Below are positions 1-6,135 of a stretch of DNA of 8,999 nt, piece by piece. Made by a program: the position numbers and the translations under genes. This stretch comes from Pseudomonadota bacterium (lineage in GTDB: Bacteria; Pseudomonadota; Alphaproteobacteria; Rhizobiales; Rhizobiaceae), in NCBI GenBank assembly GCA_023428515.1, contig JAEYXI010000026.1, positions 1-8,999 on the forward strand, given 5' to 3'. Within the stretch, counting starts at the first letter, position 1; each line of letters opens with the position of its first letter. Under the pieces are notes generated by a model. It saw only the letters and a list, made by a program, of their open reading frames with translations, was not told where the DNA came from and did not search any database.

Positions 1-152
1 CGGAAATGGGTCGGCGAAACCTCGGTGATACGGCCACCGCGGCGAACGAGCGTGTGTTCGTCGGCGATGCGCCGCCAGGCGCGATCCAACGCGTCCAGCG
101 GGTTGTCCTGTGCCTGGAGGGCGAAGCGCGAGGGCGGCAGCGACAAGGTCAT
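1..152 (-). CDS. fliI: Flagellum-specific ATPase FliI, N-terminal fragment (cut by window edge)
   Basis: Only the first 50 codons are in the window; the gene continues past the left edge. FliI is the cytoplasmic ATPase of the flagellar type III exporter, which works with FliH and FliJ at the export gate. The visible protein starts MTLSLPPSRF and contains ALDRAWRRIAD (about residues 21-31) followed by GGRITEVSPTHFR, which resembles the segment opening the N-terminal beta-barrel of rhizobial FliI proteins. The Walker motifs are outside the window, so the call rests on this short match and on the position directly after flgF. An in-frame TAG lies immediately before the ATG (153-155), so translation cannot start earlier. 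The gap to flgF is 10 bp and no strong Shine-Dalgarno sequence is visible, which suggests coupling to flgF translation. Confidence 0.8.
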   Translation of the reverse strand, partial: MTLSLPPSRFALQAQDNPLDALDRAWRRIADEHTLVRRGGRITEVSPTHF

Positions 153-162
153 CTACGGAACG

Positions 163-885
163 CTATTTCGAACCGAGGGTCTTGATCGCCTCGTCGTAAG
201 AGGATTCGGTGTTGCGAATCATCGCCGCGCCATTCTCGAAGGCGCGCTGCACCATGATCAGGCGGGTGATCTCCAGCACCGGATTGACGTTGGATTCCTC
301 CAGGAAGCCTTGCGTCACGCCAGCGTCGATGCGGTCGACGACCGGCTCGGGCTCACCTGCCGGCACGATGCCGGAATTGCCGAAGCGCACGAAGTTGGGA
401 CCGGGATCGAAATTGAAGAGGCCGAGGGCGCCGACGAGATTGTCGCCCTGGCGCAGCGACCCGTCGGCGCCGGCGCGCGGGGGGCCGTTGCGGGGATCGA
501 GCTGGATCGGCGCGCCGCCGGCGTCAAGCACGGGATAACCTTCGATCGTCACCATCTCGCCATTTTCGGTGAGGGTGAAGCGGCCGTCGCGGGTCATGAC
601 CGTGCCGGCCGGCGTCTCGATGCCGAACCATGCGTTGCCCTTGATCGCGAAGTCGAGCGGATTGCCGGTTTCGCGCAGCGGACCGTTGGCGTCCGAGATG
701 TATGTATCGCCCGACGTGACGAAGGATATCGCCTTGTCGGTCAGGCCAGACACGACATCCTCGAACTTCACGCCTGTCGCGCGATAGCCGATCGTCGAGG
801 AGTTGGCGACGTTGTCGGCGATAGTGTTCAGCCGCTTCTCCAGTGCGATCTGTGAAGAGAGGGCGACGTAGAGACCGTCCTGCAT
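163..885 (-). CDS. flgF: Flagellar basal-body proximal rod protein FlgF
   Basis: Encodes a 240-residue rod subunit, close to the usual FlgF length. It is exported by the flagellar type III system and placed in the proximal rod. The N-terminus, MQDGLYVALSSQIALEKRLN followed by TIADNVANSSTIGYR (about residues 1-44), is the conserved amphipathic rod/hook signature. Residues 83-120 hold the FlgE/F/G core (NPLDFAIKGNAWFGIE, then TRDGRFTLTENGE). The C-terminus has the matching helix signature GFLEESNVNPVLEITRLI with QRAFE (about 203-226). FlgF is preferred over FlgG because the length is 240 rather than about 260 and because of the rhizobial neighbourhood; FlgG remains a minor alternative. The ATG is 2 bp after the stop of the upstream DUF1217 gene. 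An upstream in-frame extension (to 1008) would overlap that gene and was rejected. The ribosome site is weak, so translational coupling is likely. Confidence 0.93.
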   Translation of the reverse strand: MQDGLYVALSSQIALEKRLNTIADNVANSSTIGYRATGVKFEDVVSGLTDKAISFVTSGDTYISDANGPLRETGNPLDFAIKGNAWFGIETPAGTVMTRDGRFTLTENGEMVTIEGYPVLDAGGAPIQLDPRNGPPRAGADGSLRQGDNLVGALGLFNFDPGPNFVRFGNSGIVPAGEPEPVVDRIDAGVTQGFLEESNVNPVLEITRLIMVQRAFENGAAMIRNTESSYDEAIKTLGSK

Positions 886-887
886 GG

Positions 888-2696
888 CTACCGTTTCATC
901 GACTGGATGGCGAAGAGAGCGTCGGTCGAGATGCCGAACTCGACCGGCTGGCTGAACAGCACGCTGAGCTGTGCCTGCGGGTTGGCGGTCGGATTGCTCA
1001 CCTCCCACAGGCTGGTGAAGCGGGTGAGGAACTTTTCCAGCCGCGCCGGATCGGTGAAATCCTCGATGTCGAGCTTCTCCTCAAAGAGCTTCACCTGGCG
1101 GTCGATGTCGGCCGAGGCGAAGGATTCCGGCAGGCTGAGCGCCGTGCGCACCACCTTGGCGAGCGCGGGGTCGGCGAGGATCTCATAGAAATTGGTGAGG
1201 TTGGCGGCCTTCCTCTCGAAATAGAGCGCAAGCCGCACACCTTCATTTTCCTTGCCGGCATTCTCCTCCAGCGTCTGGCGCATGAACTTGTCGATGGAAG
1301 GCAGTTGGGCCGGCGTGCGCGTCGTCGTTGCCTCGCCGTATTCGGCGAAATTGAAGGCGGTGACGAAGGCGACATAAGCCTTGTCGGTGAGCTGGTTGGC
1401 CGGGCTGTTCGGGTCGGCGATGCCGCCTTCGAGCATCTGCCTGATACGCGCCGGCGGCTCCGTCACCGGATCTATGCCGTAGGCCGCCAGCGCGTAGTTC
1501 AGCAGGCGCTTGTCGGCCATCAGATCGTCGATCGATTTGATGTCGCCGACCTTGGAGAGGTAATAGCTGGTCTCGGTGTCGATGAAGTATTTGCTCGCCG
1601 CGAACAGGCCGCTCTCCGTCTTCATCGTGTAGAGCTTGAGCGTATCCTTCTGGACCGCATCGCGCGTGGTCGTGTTGGCGCCGTGTTCGACGAAATTGAA
1701 GGCGGCGACGAAGTTGGCGTAGCTCTTGTCTTCCAGCTTGTTCGCCGGGCTCTCCGGATCGCTGACGCCTCCGGCGAGCATGGTGCGGATCGTCCTGGGC
1801 TCTTCGGTGTCGGCATTGAGCCCGTAGGCGCTCATCGCGATGCGCAAGAGGCGCTGGTTGCCGAGAAGGTCGTCGATCGACTTCACCTTGCCGATATTGG
1901 CCTTGTAGTAGTCGGTCTCTGCCTTGACGAACTCGGCGTCGGGCAGGACGAGCATGATGCCGGTGTTGAACACGAACTGCTTCGGTGCGTTCTGGACCAC
2001 GTCGCGGGCGGTCGTCGCTTCCCCGTGCGCGGCGAAGTCGAACGCCGCCACGAAATTCGCGTAGCGCTTGTCGGCGAGCTTGTTGGCCGGGCTGTCGGGG
2101 TCGGTAATCCCGCCTTCCAGCATCTCGCGGATGCGTTCCGGCGTTTCCGTGGTCGAGTCGAGACCGAAGGCGCCCATGGCGACGTAGAGCAGGCGGCTGT
2201 CGGCCATCAGGTCGTCGATGGATTTTACGTTCGAGATGTTGGAGACGTAGTAGCCGACCTCGTCCTCGACGAAGCCGAAGCCGCCGTCCAGCGTGCCGAT
2301 GACGACATTCGAGGCGAAGTTGGTGGGCGCATCGTTCTGCGCGCGGTTGAAGGTGGTCGCCTTTTCCCCGTAGCGCTCGAAATTGTAGGTGTTGACGAAT
2401 TCCGCGTAGCGCTTGTCCTGCAGCTTGTTGGCAAAGCTGTCGGGATCGCGGATGCCTTCCTTGAGCGCCTTGACCATAAAGGCCTTGGCGTAAGCCATGT
2501 CCTCGAGGCCATGCGCCTTCATGGCGTAGCGGAAGAGCCGGTCGTTTCCGACGAACTCCTCGATGGTTTTCACCTTCGAGATGTTCTCGAGATAATATTT
2601 CGTCTCGCGGTCCACGGTCGGCTCGCGCTCGACCCGGTCGATCGCCTTCGGCATGTCCCGGGCAATGAGCTGGTAGCTGACATAGGTGCTGAGCAA
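888..2696 (-). CDS. DUF1217-type repeat protein of the flagellar cluster, function unknown
   Basis: A 602-residue protein first in the unit that continues with flgF and fliI. I recognise it as the DUF1217 type found beside flgF in rhizobial flagellar clusters; its function is not known to me. The start is TTG (2694-2696), supported by GGAGG at 2704-2708 seven bases upstream and by the family-like opening STYVSYQLIARDM. It consists of repeat units with constant spacing. Each begins with an aromatic pair at residues 34, 149, 263 and 378 (for example YYVSNISNVKSIDDLMADSRL less its last residue), followed by a DPDSPANKL-like loop and a YANFVAAF-like helix. A fifth, diverged unit starts at residue 492 (YFERKAANLTNFYEILADP). 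The tail ends FGISTDALFAIQSMKR. I see no signal peptide, membrane span or cysteine-rich motif; it looks soluble, helical and acidic. Export as an axial or scaffold component, or a cytoplasmic assembly role, are both possible. Confidence 0.85.
   Translation of the reverse strand: MLSTYVSYQLIARDMPKAIDRVEREPTVDRETKYYLENISKVKTIEEFVGNDRLFRYAMKAHGLEDMAYAKAFMVKALKEGIRDPDSFANKLQDKRYAEFVNTYNFERYGEKATTFNRAQNDAPTNFASNVVIGTLDGGFGFVEDEVGYYVSNISNVKSIDDLMADSRLLYVAMGAFGLDSTTETPERIREMLEGGITDPDSPANKLADKRYANFVAAFDFAAHGEATTARDVVQNAPKQFVFNTGIMLVLPDAEFVKAETDYYKANIGKVKSIDDLLGNQRLLRIAMSAYGLNADTEEPRTIRTMLAGGVSDPESPANKLEDKSYANFVAAFNFVEHGANTTTRDAVQKDTLKLYTMKTESGLFAASKYFIDTETSYYLSKVGDIKSIDDLMADKRLLNYALAAYGIDPVTEPPARIRQMLEGGIADPNSPANQLTDKAYVAFVTAFNFAEYGEATTTRTPAQLPSIDKFMRQTLEENAGKENEGVRLALYFERKAANLTNFYEILADPALAKVVRTALSLPESFASADIDRQVKLFEEKLDIEDFTDPARLEKFLTRFTSLWEVSNPTANPQAQLSVLFSQPVEFGISTDALFAIQSMKR
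1150..2600 (-). repeat. Five in-register coding repeats (period 342-345 bp) in the DUF1217 gene
   Basis: Unit anchors (the codons of the YY/YF pair) lie at about 2597, 2252, 1910, 1565 and 1223, giving spacings of 345, 342, 345 and 342 bp. The complement of the NKL codons recurs as agcttgttgg or a near variant at 2422, 2077, 1735 and 1390, with the same period. Units 1-4 are clearly similar at protein level. Unit 5 keeps the spacing and the pattern (LADPAL, then FTDPARLEKF) but has diverged. This is internal duplication within one gene, not a mobile repeat. Confidence 0.85.
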
Positions 2697-2703
2697 GGCG
2701 AGC

Positions 2704-2708
2704 CTCCG
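2704..2708 (-). promoter_or_regulatory. Ribosome binding site fixing the TTG start of the DUF1217 gene
   Basis: The minus strand reads GGAGG here, seven bases before TTG at 2696. It is the best Shine-Dalgarno match near this gene and decides the TTG start over the next in-frame ATG at 2654, which would remove the conserved STYVSYQLIARD opening. Confidence 0.75.
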
Positions 2709-2720
2709 GCCGAAGCTTAT

Positions 2721-2772
2721 CTGACGAAGCTAGGGCGGTTTGCTTGCGCGAGGCTGAAGCGGCCTGACGAAG
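2721..2772. repeat. Direct repeat CTGACGAAG, two copies 43 bp apart
   Basis: Identical 9-mers CTGACGAAG occur at 2721-2729 and 2764-2772. The 43-bp start-to-start distance is close to four helical turns, so both copies would face the same side of DNA. A partial copy, GGCTGAAGC, lies between them at 2752-2760. They could be activator half-sites for either divergent unit. Chance occurrence is possible in a sequence this GC-rich. Confidence 0.4.
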
Positions 2773-2826
2773 GATCGTGCCGGTTATCCCGATTCAAGCC
2801 TCACACAAGGCACGGCATGTACTCCT

Positions 2827-2849
2827 GAAATGTCATTGCATTTCGCGAA
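2827..2849. promoter_or_regulatory. Inverted repeat GAAATG-N6-CATTTC with adjoining TTCGCGAA palindrome
   Basis: GAAATG (2827-2832) and CATTTC (2839-2844) form a perfect 6-bp inverted repeat with a 6-bp spacer. It overlaps a perfect 8-bp palindrome TTCGCGAA at 2842-2849. The pair is comparatively AT-rich within a GC-rich region and lies 10 bp upstream of the motA start, in the 5' leader or at the promoter. It could be an operator or a leader hairpin; no factor can be assigned from sequence alone. Confidence 0.4.
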
Positions 2850-2852
2850 GGG
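2847..2852 (+). promoter_or_regulatory. Ribosome binding site for the GTG start of motA
   Basis: GAAGGG sits 6 bp before GTG at 2859. The nearby ATG at 2854 is in another frame and does not open the MotA reading frame, so the GTG is the start. The site overlaps the edge of the TTCGCGAA palindrome, so a hairpin or bound protein there could affect translation. Confidence 0.6.
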
Positions 2853-2858
2853 CATGCC

Positions 2859-3734
2859 GTGGGAATTCTGATCGGGCTGGTGGTGACGCTGGGCTGCGTG
2901 CTCGGCGGATTCATGGCGATGGGCGGCCATATCGAGGTGCTCATCCAGCCATGGGAAGTGGTGATTATCTGCGGCGCCGCACTTGGCTCCTTCCTCGTCG
3001 CCAATCCGATGAAGGTGGTGAAGGACACCGGCAAGGCCTGCATGGAGGCCTTCAAGCAAGCGGTGCCGAAGGAGCGGGACTATCTGGAAGTGCTCGGCGT
3101 GCTGCACTCGCTGATGCGCGAGCTGAAGTCGAAGTCGCGCAGCGAGGTCGAGGCGCATATCGACAATCCCGAGGAGTCGGCGATCTTCCAGGCCTTCCCG
3201 ACCGTGCTGAAGAACCACGACCTCACACATTTCATCTGCGACTACTGCCGCATCATCATCATAGGCAACGCAAGGCCGCATGAGATCGAGGCGCTGATGG
3301 ATGAGGAGATCCAGACGATCCGCGCCGACAAGCTGAAGGCCTATCATGCTCTGACCGTGGTGAGCGACGGTTTTCCGGCGATCGGTATCGTCGCGGCGGT
3401 GCTCGGCGTGGTGAAGGCGATGGGCGCACTCGACCAGTCGCCGGAAATCCTCGGCGGCCTGATCGGCGCGGCGCTCGTCGGCACCTTCCTCGGCATCTTC
3501 ATGTCCTACTGCGTGGTCGGCCCGATCGCCGGCAAGATCAAGGTGGTGCGCGAGAAGAAGAACCGGCTCTACATCATCGTCAAGCAGACGCTGCTTGCCT
3601 ACATGAACGGCTCGCTGCCGCAGGTGGCGATCGAGTTCGGCCGCAAGACGATCTCCGCCTATGAGCGCCCATCGATCGACGCCGTCGAGCAGAGCACGAT
3701 GAACACCGGCGGCGCCGAGAAGAAGGCAGCGTGA
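2859..3734 (+). CDS. motA: Flagellar motor stator protein MotA
   Basis: Encodes a 291-residue inner-membrane stator subunit that, with MotB, conducts protons and applies torque to FliG. Four membrane segments are visible: about residues 2-21, 33-50, 171-190 and 203-223. Residues known from E. coli MotA fall at the same numbers: P173 in [11 protein letters not shown]222 in VGPIAG, E98 and E150 in the cytoplasmic loop. The rotor-interacting R90 is K90 here, a conservative change. The ending [11 protein letters not shown] is intact. The start is GTG, giving [17 protein letters not shown], which matches the usual MotA opening. It is first in the motA-fliM-fliN-fliG-flhB run, with fliM 7 bp downstream. 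MotB is not in the window; in rhizobia it lies elsewhere in the motility region. Confidence 0.96.
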   Translation: MGILIGLVVTLGCVLGGFMAMGGHIEVLIQPWEVVIICGAALGSFLVANPMKVVKDTGKACMEAFKQAVPKERDYLEVLGVLHSLMRELKSKSRSEVEAHIDNPEESAIFQAFPTVLKNHDLTHFICDYCRIIIIGNARPHEIEALMDEEIQTIRADKLKAYHALTVVSDGFPAIGIVAAVLGVVKAMGALDQSPEILGGLIGAALVGTFLGIFMSYCVVGPIAGKIKVVREKKNRLYIIVKQTLLAYMNGSLPQVAIEFGRKTISAYERPSIDAVEQSTMNTGGAEKKAA

Positions 3735-3741
3735 GCGTCCG

Positions 3742-4671
3742 ATGAGCAAGGCCGTTCCCTCCAGCCCGGCAGAGATGCAGGCCTATATCATCGAGCGGTT
3801 GGTCGGCGAGACCGGCGAGCCAAGCCGAGTGACCGATGCAGCGCGGGCGCTGGTCGAGCGAGCGGTTCCGGCCATCAGGGAAGGACTGAAGCAGAATCTC
3901 GCTCTCGACCTGGCCATCGAGCCGGCGGGCGTCGAGCTGTCGCGCATGGCGGATGCGAGGCCGGACGGCGACGGGCATGCCATGACGGTGGCGGCGTCGC
4001 CGGCTTCTCCGGATGCGCTTGTGATGACGATGGACCCGGACGCAGTGGCGCTGGTGGTGAGCGCGCTGTTCGGCGGCGATCCGGGCATCGCCATCGCGCC
4101 GATCGCGCGCGACCTGTCGCCGACCGAGACCGTCGTGGCATCGCGCGTATTCGACGAGATCGCCAGGGGGCTGGGCGTTTCCGGCGAAAAGTCGTTCGAG
4201 TCCGCACTGCCGCTGCCGCAAGCGATGAGCGGGAGCGAACTGAAAAAGCATATCCTGCGCGACGGACCGGGGGTGCGTGTCGTGCTCGCTGTTTCCACCC
4301 CGGCAGGCGCCGGCAAGATCGTGCTGACCATGCCGCAGCGCCTTCTTCTCAAGGGAGCAGGGGGATCGCAGAAGCCCGCTCAGTCAGGGCAGTGGCGACA
4401 GCGCTTCAGCGAGGAAGTGATGCGATCGGGCGTCGAGCTGCAGGCGACCATGCCGCTCGCACGCATGACGCTCGGCCAGCTCAGCGGATTGCGAGTCGGG
4501 CAGGTCATCGAGTTCGAGGGTGACGCACAATCGCAAGCGAAGCTGTCGGCGCGCCAGAAGACGCTGTTCGTCTGCGAATTCGGCAAGCTGGGACAGAATT
4601 ATACGGTGCGCGTCAGGCATCCATTCGATGCCGGGCAGGACATCATGGAAGGACTGGTCGCCAGCCGTTAG
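3742..4671 (+). CDS. fliM: Flagellar motor switch protein FliM (diverged rhizobial type)
   Basis: Encodes a 309-residue C-ring protein. FliM links FliG to FliN and normally receives phospho-CheY. The central CheC-like domain (about residues 60-205) retains SALFGGDPG at 107-115 and SPTETVVASRVFDEIARGLG at about 126-145. The C-terminal SpoA domain (about 226-296) reads VELQATMPLARMTLGQLSGL and ends FGKLGQNYTVRV, the usual FliM/FliN fold pattern. The family LSQxEIDALL motif for CheY binding is not seen at the N-terminus, which instead starts MSKAVPSSPAEMQAYIIERL. The protein is strongly diverged from enteric FliM, but its position between motA and fliN supports the name. The ribosome site is weak and the gene starts 7 bp after motA, suggesting coupling. 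Confidence 0.9.
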   Translation: MSKAVPSSPAEMQAYIIERLVGETGEPSRVTDAARALVERAVPAIREGLKQNLALDLAIEPAGVELSRMADARPDGDGHAMTVAASPASPDALVMTMDPDAVALVVSALFGGDPGIAIAPIARDLSPTETVVASRVFDEIARGLGVSGEKSFESALPLPQAMSGSELKKHILRDGPGVRVVLAVSTPAGAGKIVLTMPQRLLLKGAGGSQKPAQSGQWRQRFSEEVMRSGVELQATMPLARMTLGQLSGLRVGQVIEFEGDAQSQAKLSARQKTLFVCEFGKLGQNYTVRVRHPFDAGQDIMEGLVASR

Positions 4672-4687
4672 GCGGCGGCGAGAGATT

Positions 4688-4695
4688 GGAGAAGG
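4688..4695 (+). promoter_or_regulatory. Strong ribosome binding site for fliN
   Basis: GGAGAAGG precedes the ATG at 4699, the strongest Shine-Dalgarno match in the plus-strand run. FliN is usually present in several-fold excess over FliM and FliG in the C-ring, and a stronger site than that of fliM or flhB fits this. The link to stoichiometry is inference. Confidence 0.65.
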
Positions 4696-4698
4696 ACG

Positions 4699-5082
4699 AT
4701 GACGCAAGCCGCACTGAACCAGGGCGCATCGCAGGAGCAGCTCAACCGGGCGATCGAGGAACTGCGCGACGTGCTGCAGGAGGAAGAACAGCAGCGGCCG
4801 CAGGCGCAGGCGAGCGTCATGCCTGCCGGCCCGAATTCATCGCTGATCATGGACATACCCGTCGAGGTCCAGATCGTGCTCGGCACTACCGAGATGGCCG
4901 TCTCCGACCTTATGGGCCTGCAGAAGGGCTCGACCGTCGCATTGAATCGCCGGATCGGAGAGCCGGTCGACGTCGTCGTCAACGGACGCAGGATCGCGCG
5001 TGGCGAGATCACCGTGCTCGAAAACGATCCCTCGCGTTTCGGCATCAAGCTGACCGAGGTCAGCACCGCGAAGCCGGCCTGA
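4699..5082 (+). CDS. fliN: Flagellar motor switch protein FliN
   Basis: Encodes a 127-residue protein of the base of the C-ring, where FliN also anchors the FliH-FliI export complex. An N-terminal acidic, glutamine-rich stretch (about residues 11-40) is followed by a single SpoA domain at about 50-121. The diagnostic motifs are [50 protein letters not shown] and a closing FGIKLTEV. Length is typical of FliN. The gene is 27 bp after fliM and 25 bp before fliG, in the same orientation. No residue of the core looks missing. Confidence 0.95.
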   Translation: MTQAALNQGASQEQLNRAIEELRDVLQEEEQQRPQAQASVMPAGPNSSLIMDIPVEVQIVLGTTEMAVSDLMGLQKGSTVALNRRIGEPVDVVVNGRRIARGEITVLENDPSRFGIKLTEVSTAKPA

Positions 5083-5107
5083 TGAGGACCGGCCGGAGAG
5101 CGTCCGC

Positions 5108-6121
5108 ATGAGCACCGCGCAGGACATGACGCGGACGCAGAAGGCTGCGGCTATCCTGGTGGCGATGGGCAAGCCGTCGGCCAGCAAGCTCCTGAAATTC
5201 TTCAAGCAGGAAGAGCTGAAGGCGCTGGTCGACGGGGCGCGGCTGTTGCGCACCATCAGCCAAGCCGACCTCGAGAAGATCGTCGCCGAGTTCGAGGCCG
5301 AGTTCACCGAGGGTGCCGGCCTGCTCGATTCCGGCGATCGCATGGACACGATCATCAACGAGTCTCTGAGCCCGGAGGAAGTCAACGCGCTGATGGGCGT
5401 CGAGCAGCCCAAGCAGGCGCAGGAAGGACCGCCGCCGGTCTGGCCCGAGATCGAGAAGCTCGATCCGACTCGGCTCGGTGCGTTCCTGGCGGAGGAGCAT
5501 CCGCAGACGGCAGCCCTGGTGATGTCGAAGCTGTCGCCTTCGGCAGCGGCGAACGCGATGCTGACGCTCGACAAGGACGTGCGCAACGAGGTGGTCAAGC
5601 GCATGATGTCGATGGCGGCGATACCGGAGGTCGCGACCGGCATCATCGAGGACCAGTTACGCGCGCGGCTGCTCGCAGAAAGCGCGACGCGCGACACGTC
5701 CGCGGGCCAGATCCGCGTCGCCAGCGTGCTCAACGAGATGGACAAGGACAAGCTCGACGAGGTGATGCAGGATCTCGAGAGCTCGGGCACGCCGGACATG
5801 CAGTCGCTCAGGTCGCGGCTGTTCGCCTTCGAGGATGTGGTCCAACTGACCCAGAAGGCGCGCGTGGCGCTGTTCGACAGCATCTCGACCGAGCTGGTGA
5901 CGCTGGCGTTGCGCAACGCGCCACCCGCGCTGACCGAAGCCGTGCTCTCGTCGATCGGCGCACGCGCACGGCGCATGATCGAATCGGAACTCGGCCAGGG
6001 TTCGGACGCCGTCAACAGCACCGACATCGTCCGGGCGCGCAAGGCGATCGCCGCCGGCGCCATCCGCATGGCCCGCGAAGGCGCGTTCGAGCTGCCGAGC
6101 ACGCAGAGCACGGCTGCGTAG
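5108..6121 (+). CDS. fliG: Flagellar motor switch protein FliG
   Basis: Encodes a 337-residue rotor protein that binds FliF at its N-terminus, FliM in the middle and MotA at its C-terminus. The N-terminal domain (about residues 8-100) includes QKAAAILVAMGKPSASKLLK. The middle domain keeps the EHPQ motif at 130-133 in FLAEEHPQTAALVMSKLSP. The C-terminal torque domain starts near 235 with LRSRLFAFEDVVQLTQKAR; the enteric DDR tract in this helix is replaced by TQKAR, while K250, R252 and D257 provide charges. Residues 86-97 read SLSPEEVNALMG, a resemblance to the FliM CheY-binding motif treated separately. The ATG has GGAGAG (5095-5100) 7 bp upstream. FlhB follows after 14 bp. Confidence 0.95.
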   Translation: MSTAQDMTRTQKAAAILVAMGKPSASKLLKFFKQEELKALVDGARLLRTISQADLEKIVAEFEAEFTEGAGLLDSGDRMDTIINESLSPEEVNALMGVEQPKQAQEGPPPVWPEIEKLDPTRLGAFLAEEHPQTAALVMSKLSPSAAANAMLTLDKDVRNEVVKRMMSMAAIPEVATGIIEDQLRARLLAESATRDTSAGQIRVASVLNEMDKDKLDEVMQDLESSGTPDMQSLRSRLFAFEDVVQLTQKARVALFDSISTELVTLALRNAPPALTEAVLSSIGARARRMIESELGQGSDAVNSTDIVRARKAIAAGAIRMAREGAFELPSTQSTAA

Positions 6122-6135
6122 GGCTCTGAAACGCC

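Larger units (their letters stand above)
2697..2858. promoter_or_regulatory. Divergent promoter region between the DUF1217-flgF-fliI and motA-flhB units
   Basis: This 162-bp stretch separates two divergently transcribed flagellar units and is the only sizeable non-coding interval in the window, so it should contain promoters for both directions. I could not identify a convincing sigma-70, sigma-28 or sigma-54 promoter. It holds a 9-bp direct repeat (2721 and 2764) and an inverted repeat with an adjoining palindrome (2827-2849). In S. meliloti the corresponding genes belong to the VisNR/Rem-activated class, so an activator site is expected; that is inference, as I know no consensus to match. 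Confidence 0.6.

Noticed and set aside
843..2828. A 661-codon open frame on the plus strand, opposite flgF and the DUF1217 gene
   Set aside because: It lies antisense to well-supported genes, mirrors their repeats, and is kept open by strong third-position GC bias. Its product is rich in Arg, Gly, Val and His without recognisable domains.
2809..2830. Possible sigma-54 promoter at GGCACGGCATGTAC before motA
   Set aside because: The -24-like GGCACG is present but the -12 TTGC element is missing at the required spacing, and rhizobial flagellar genes are not known to use sigma-54.
2784..3749. A 321-codon open frame on the minus strand opposite motA
   Set aside because: The product is a His/Arg/Leu/Asp-rich shadow; motA on the other strand explains the sequence fully.
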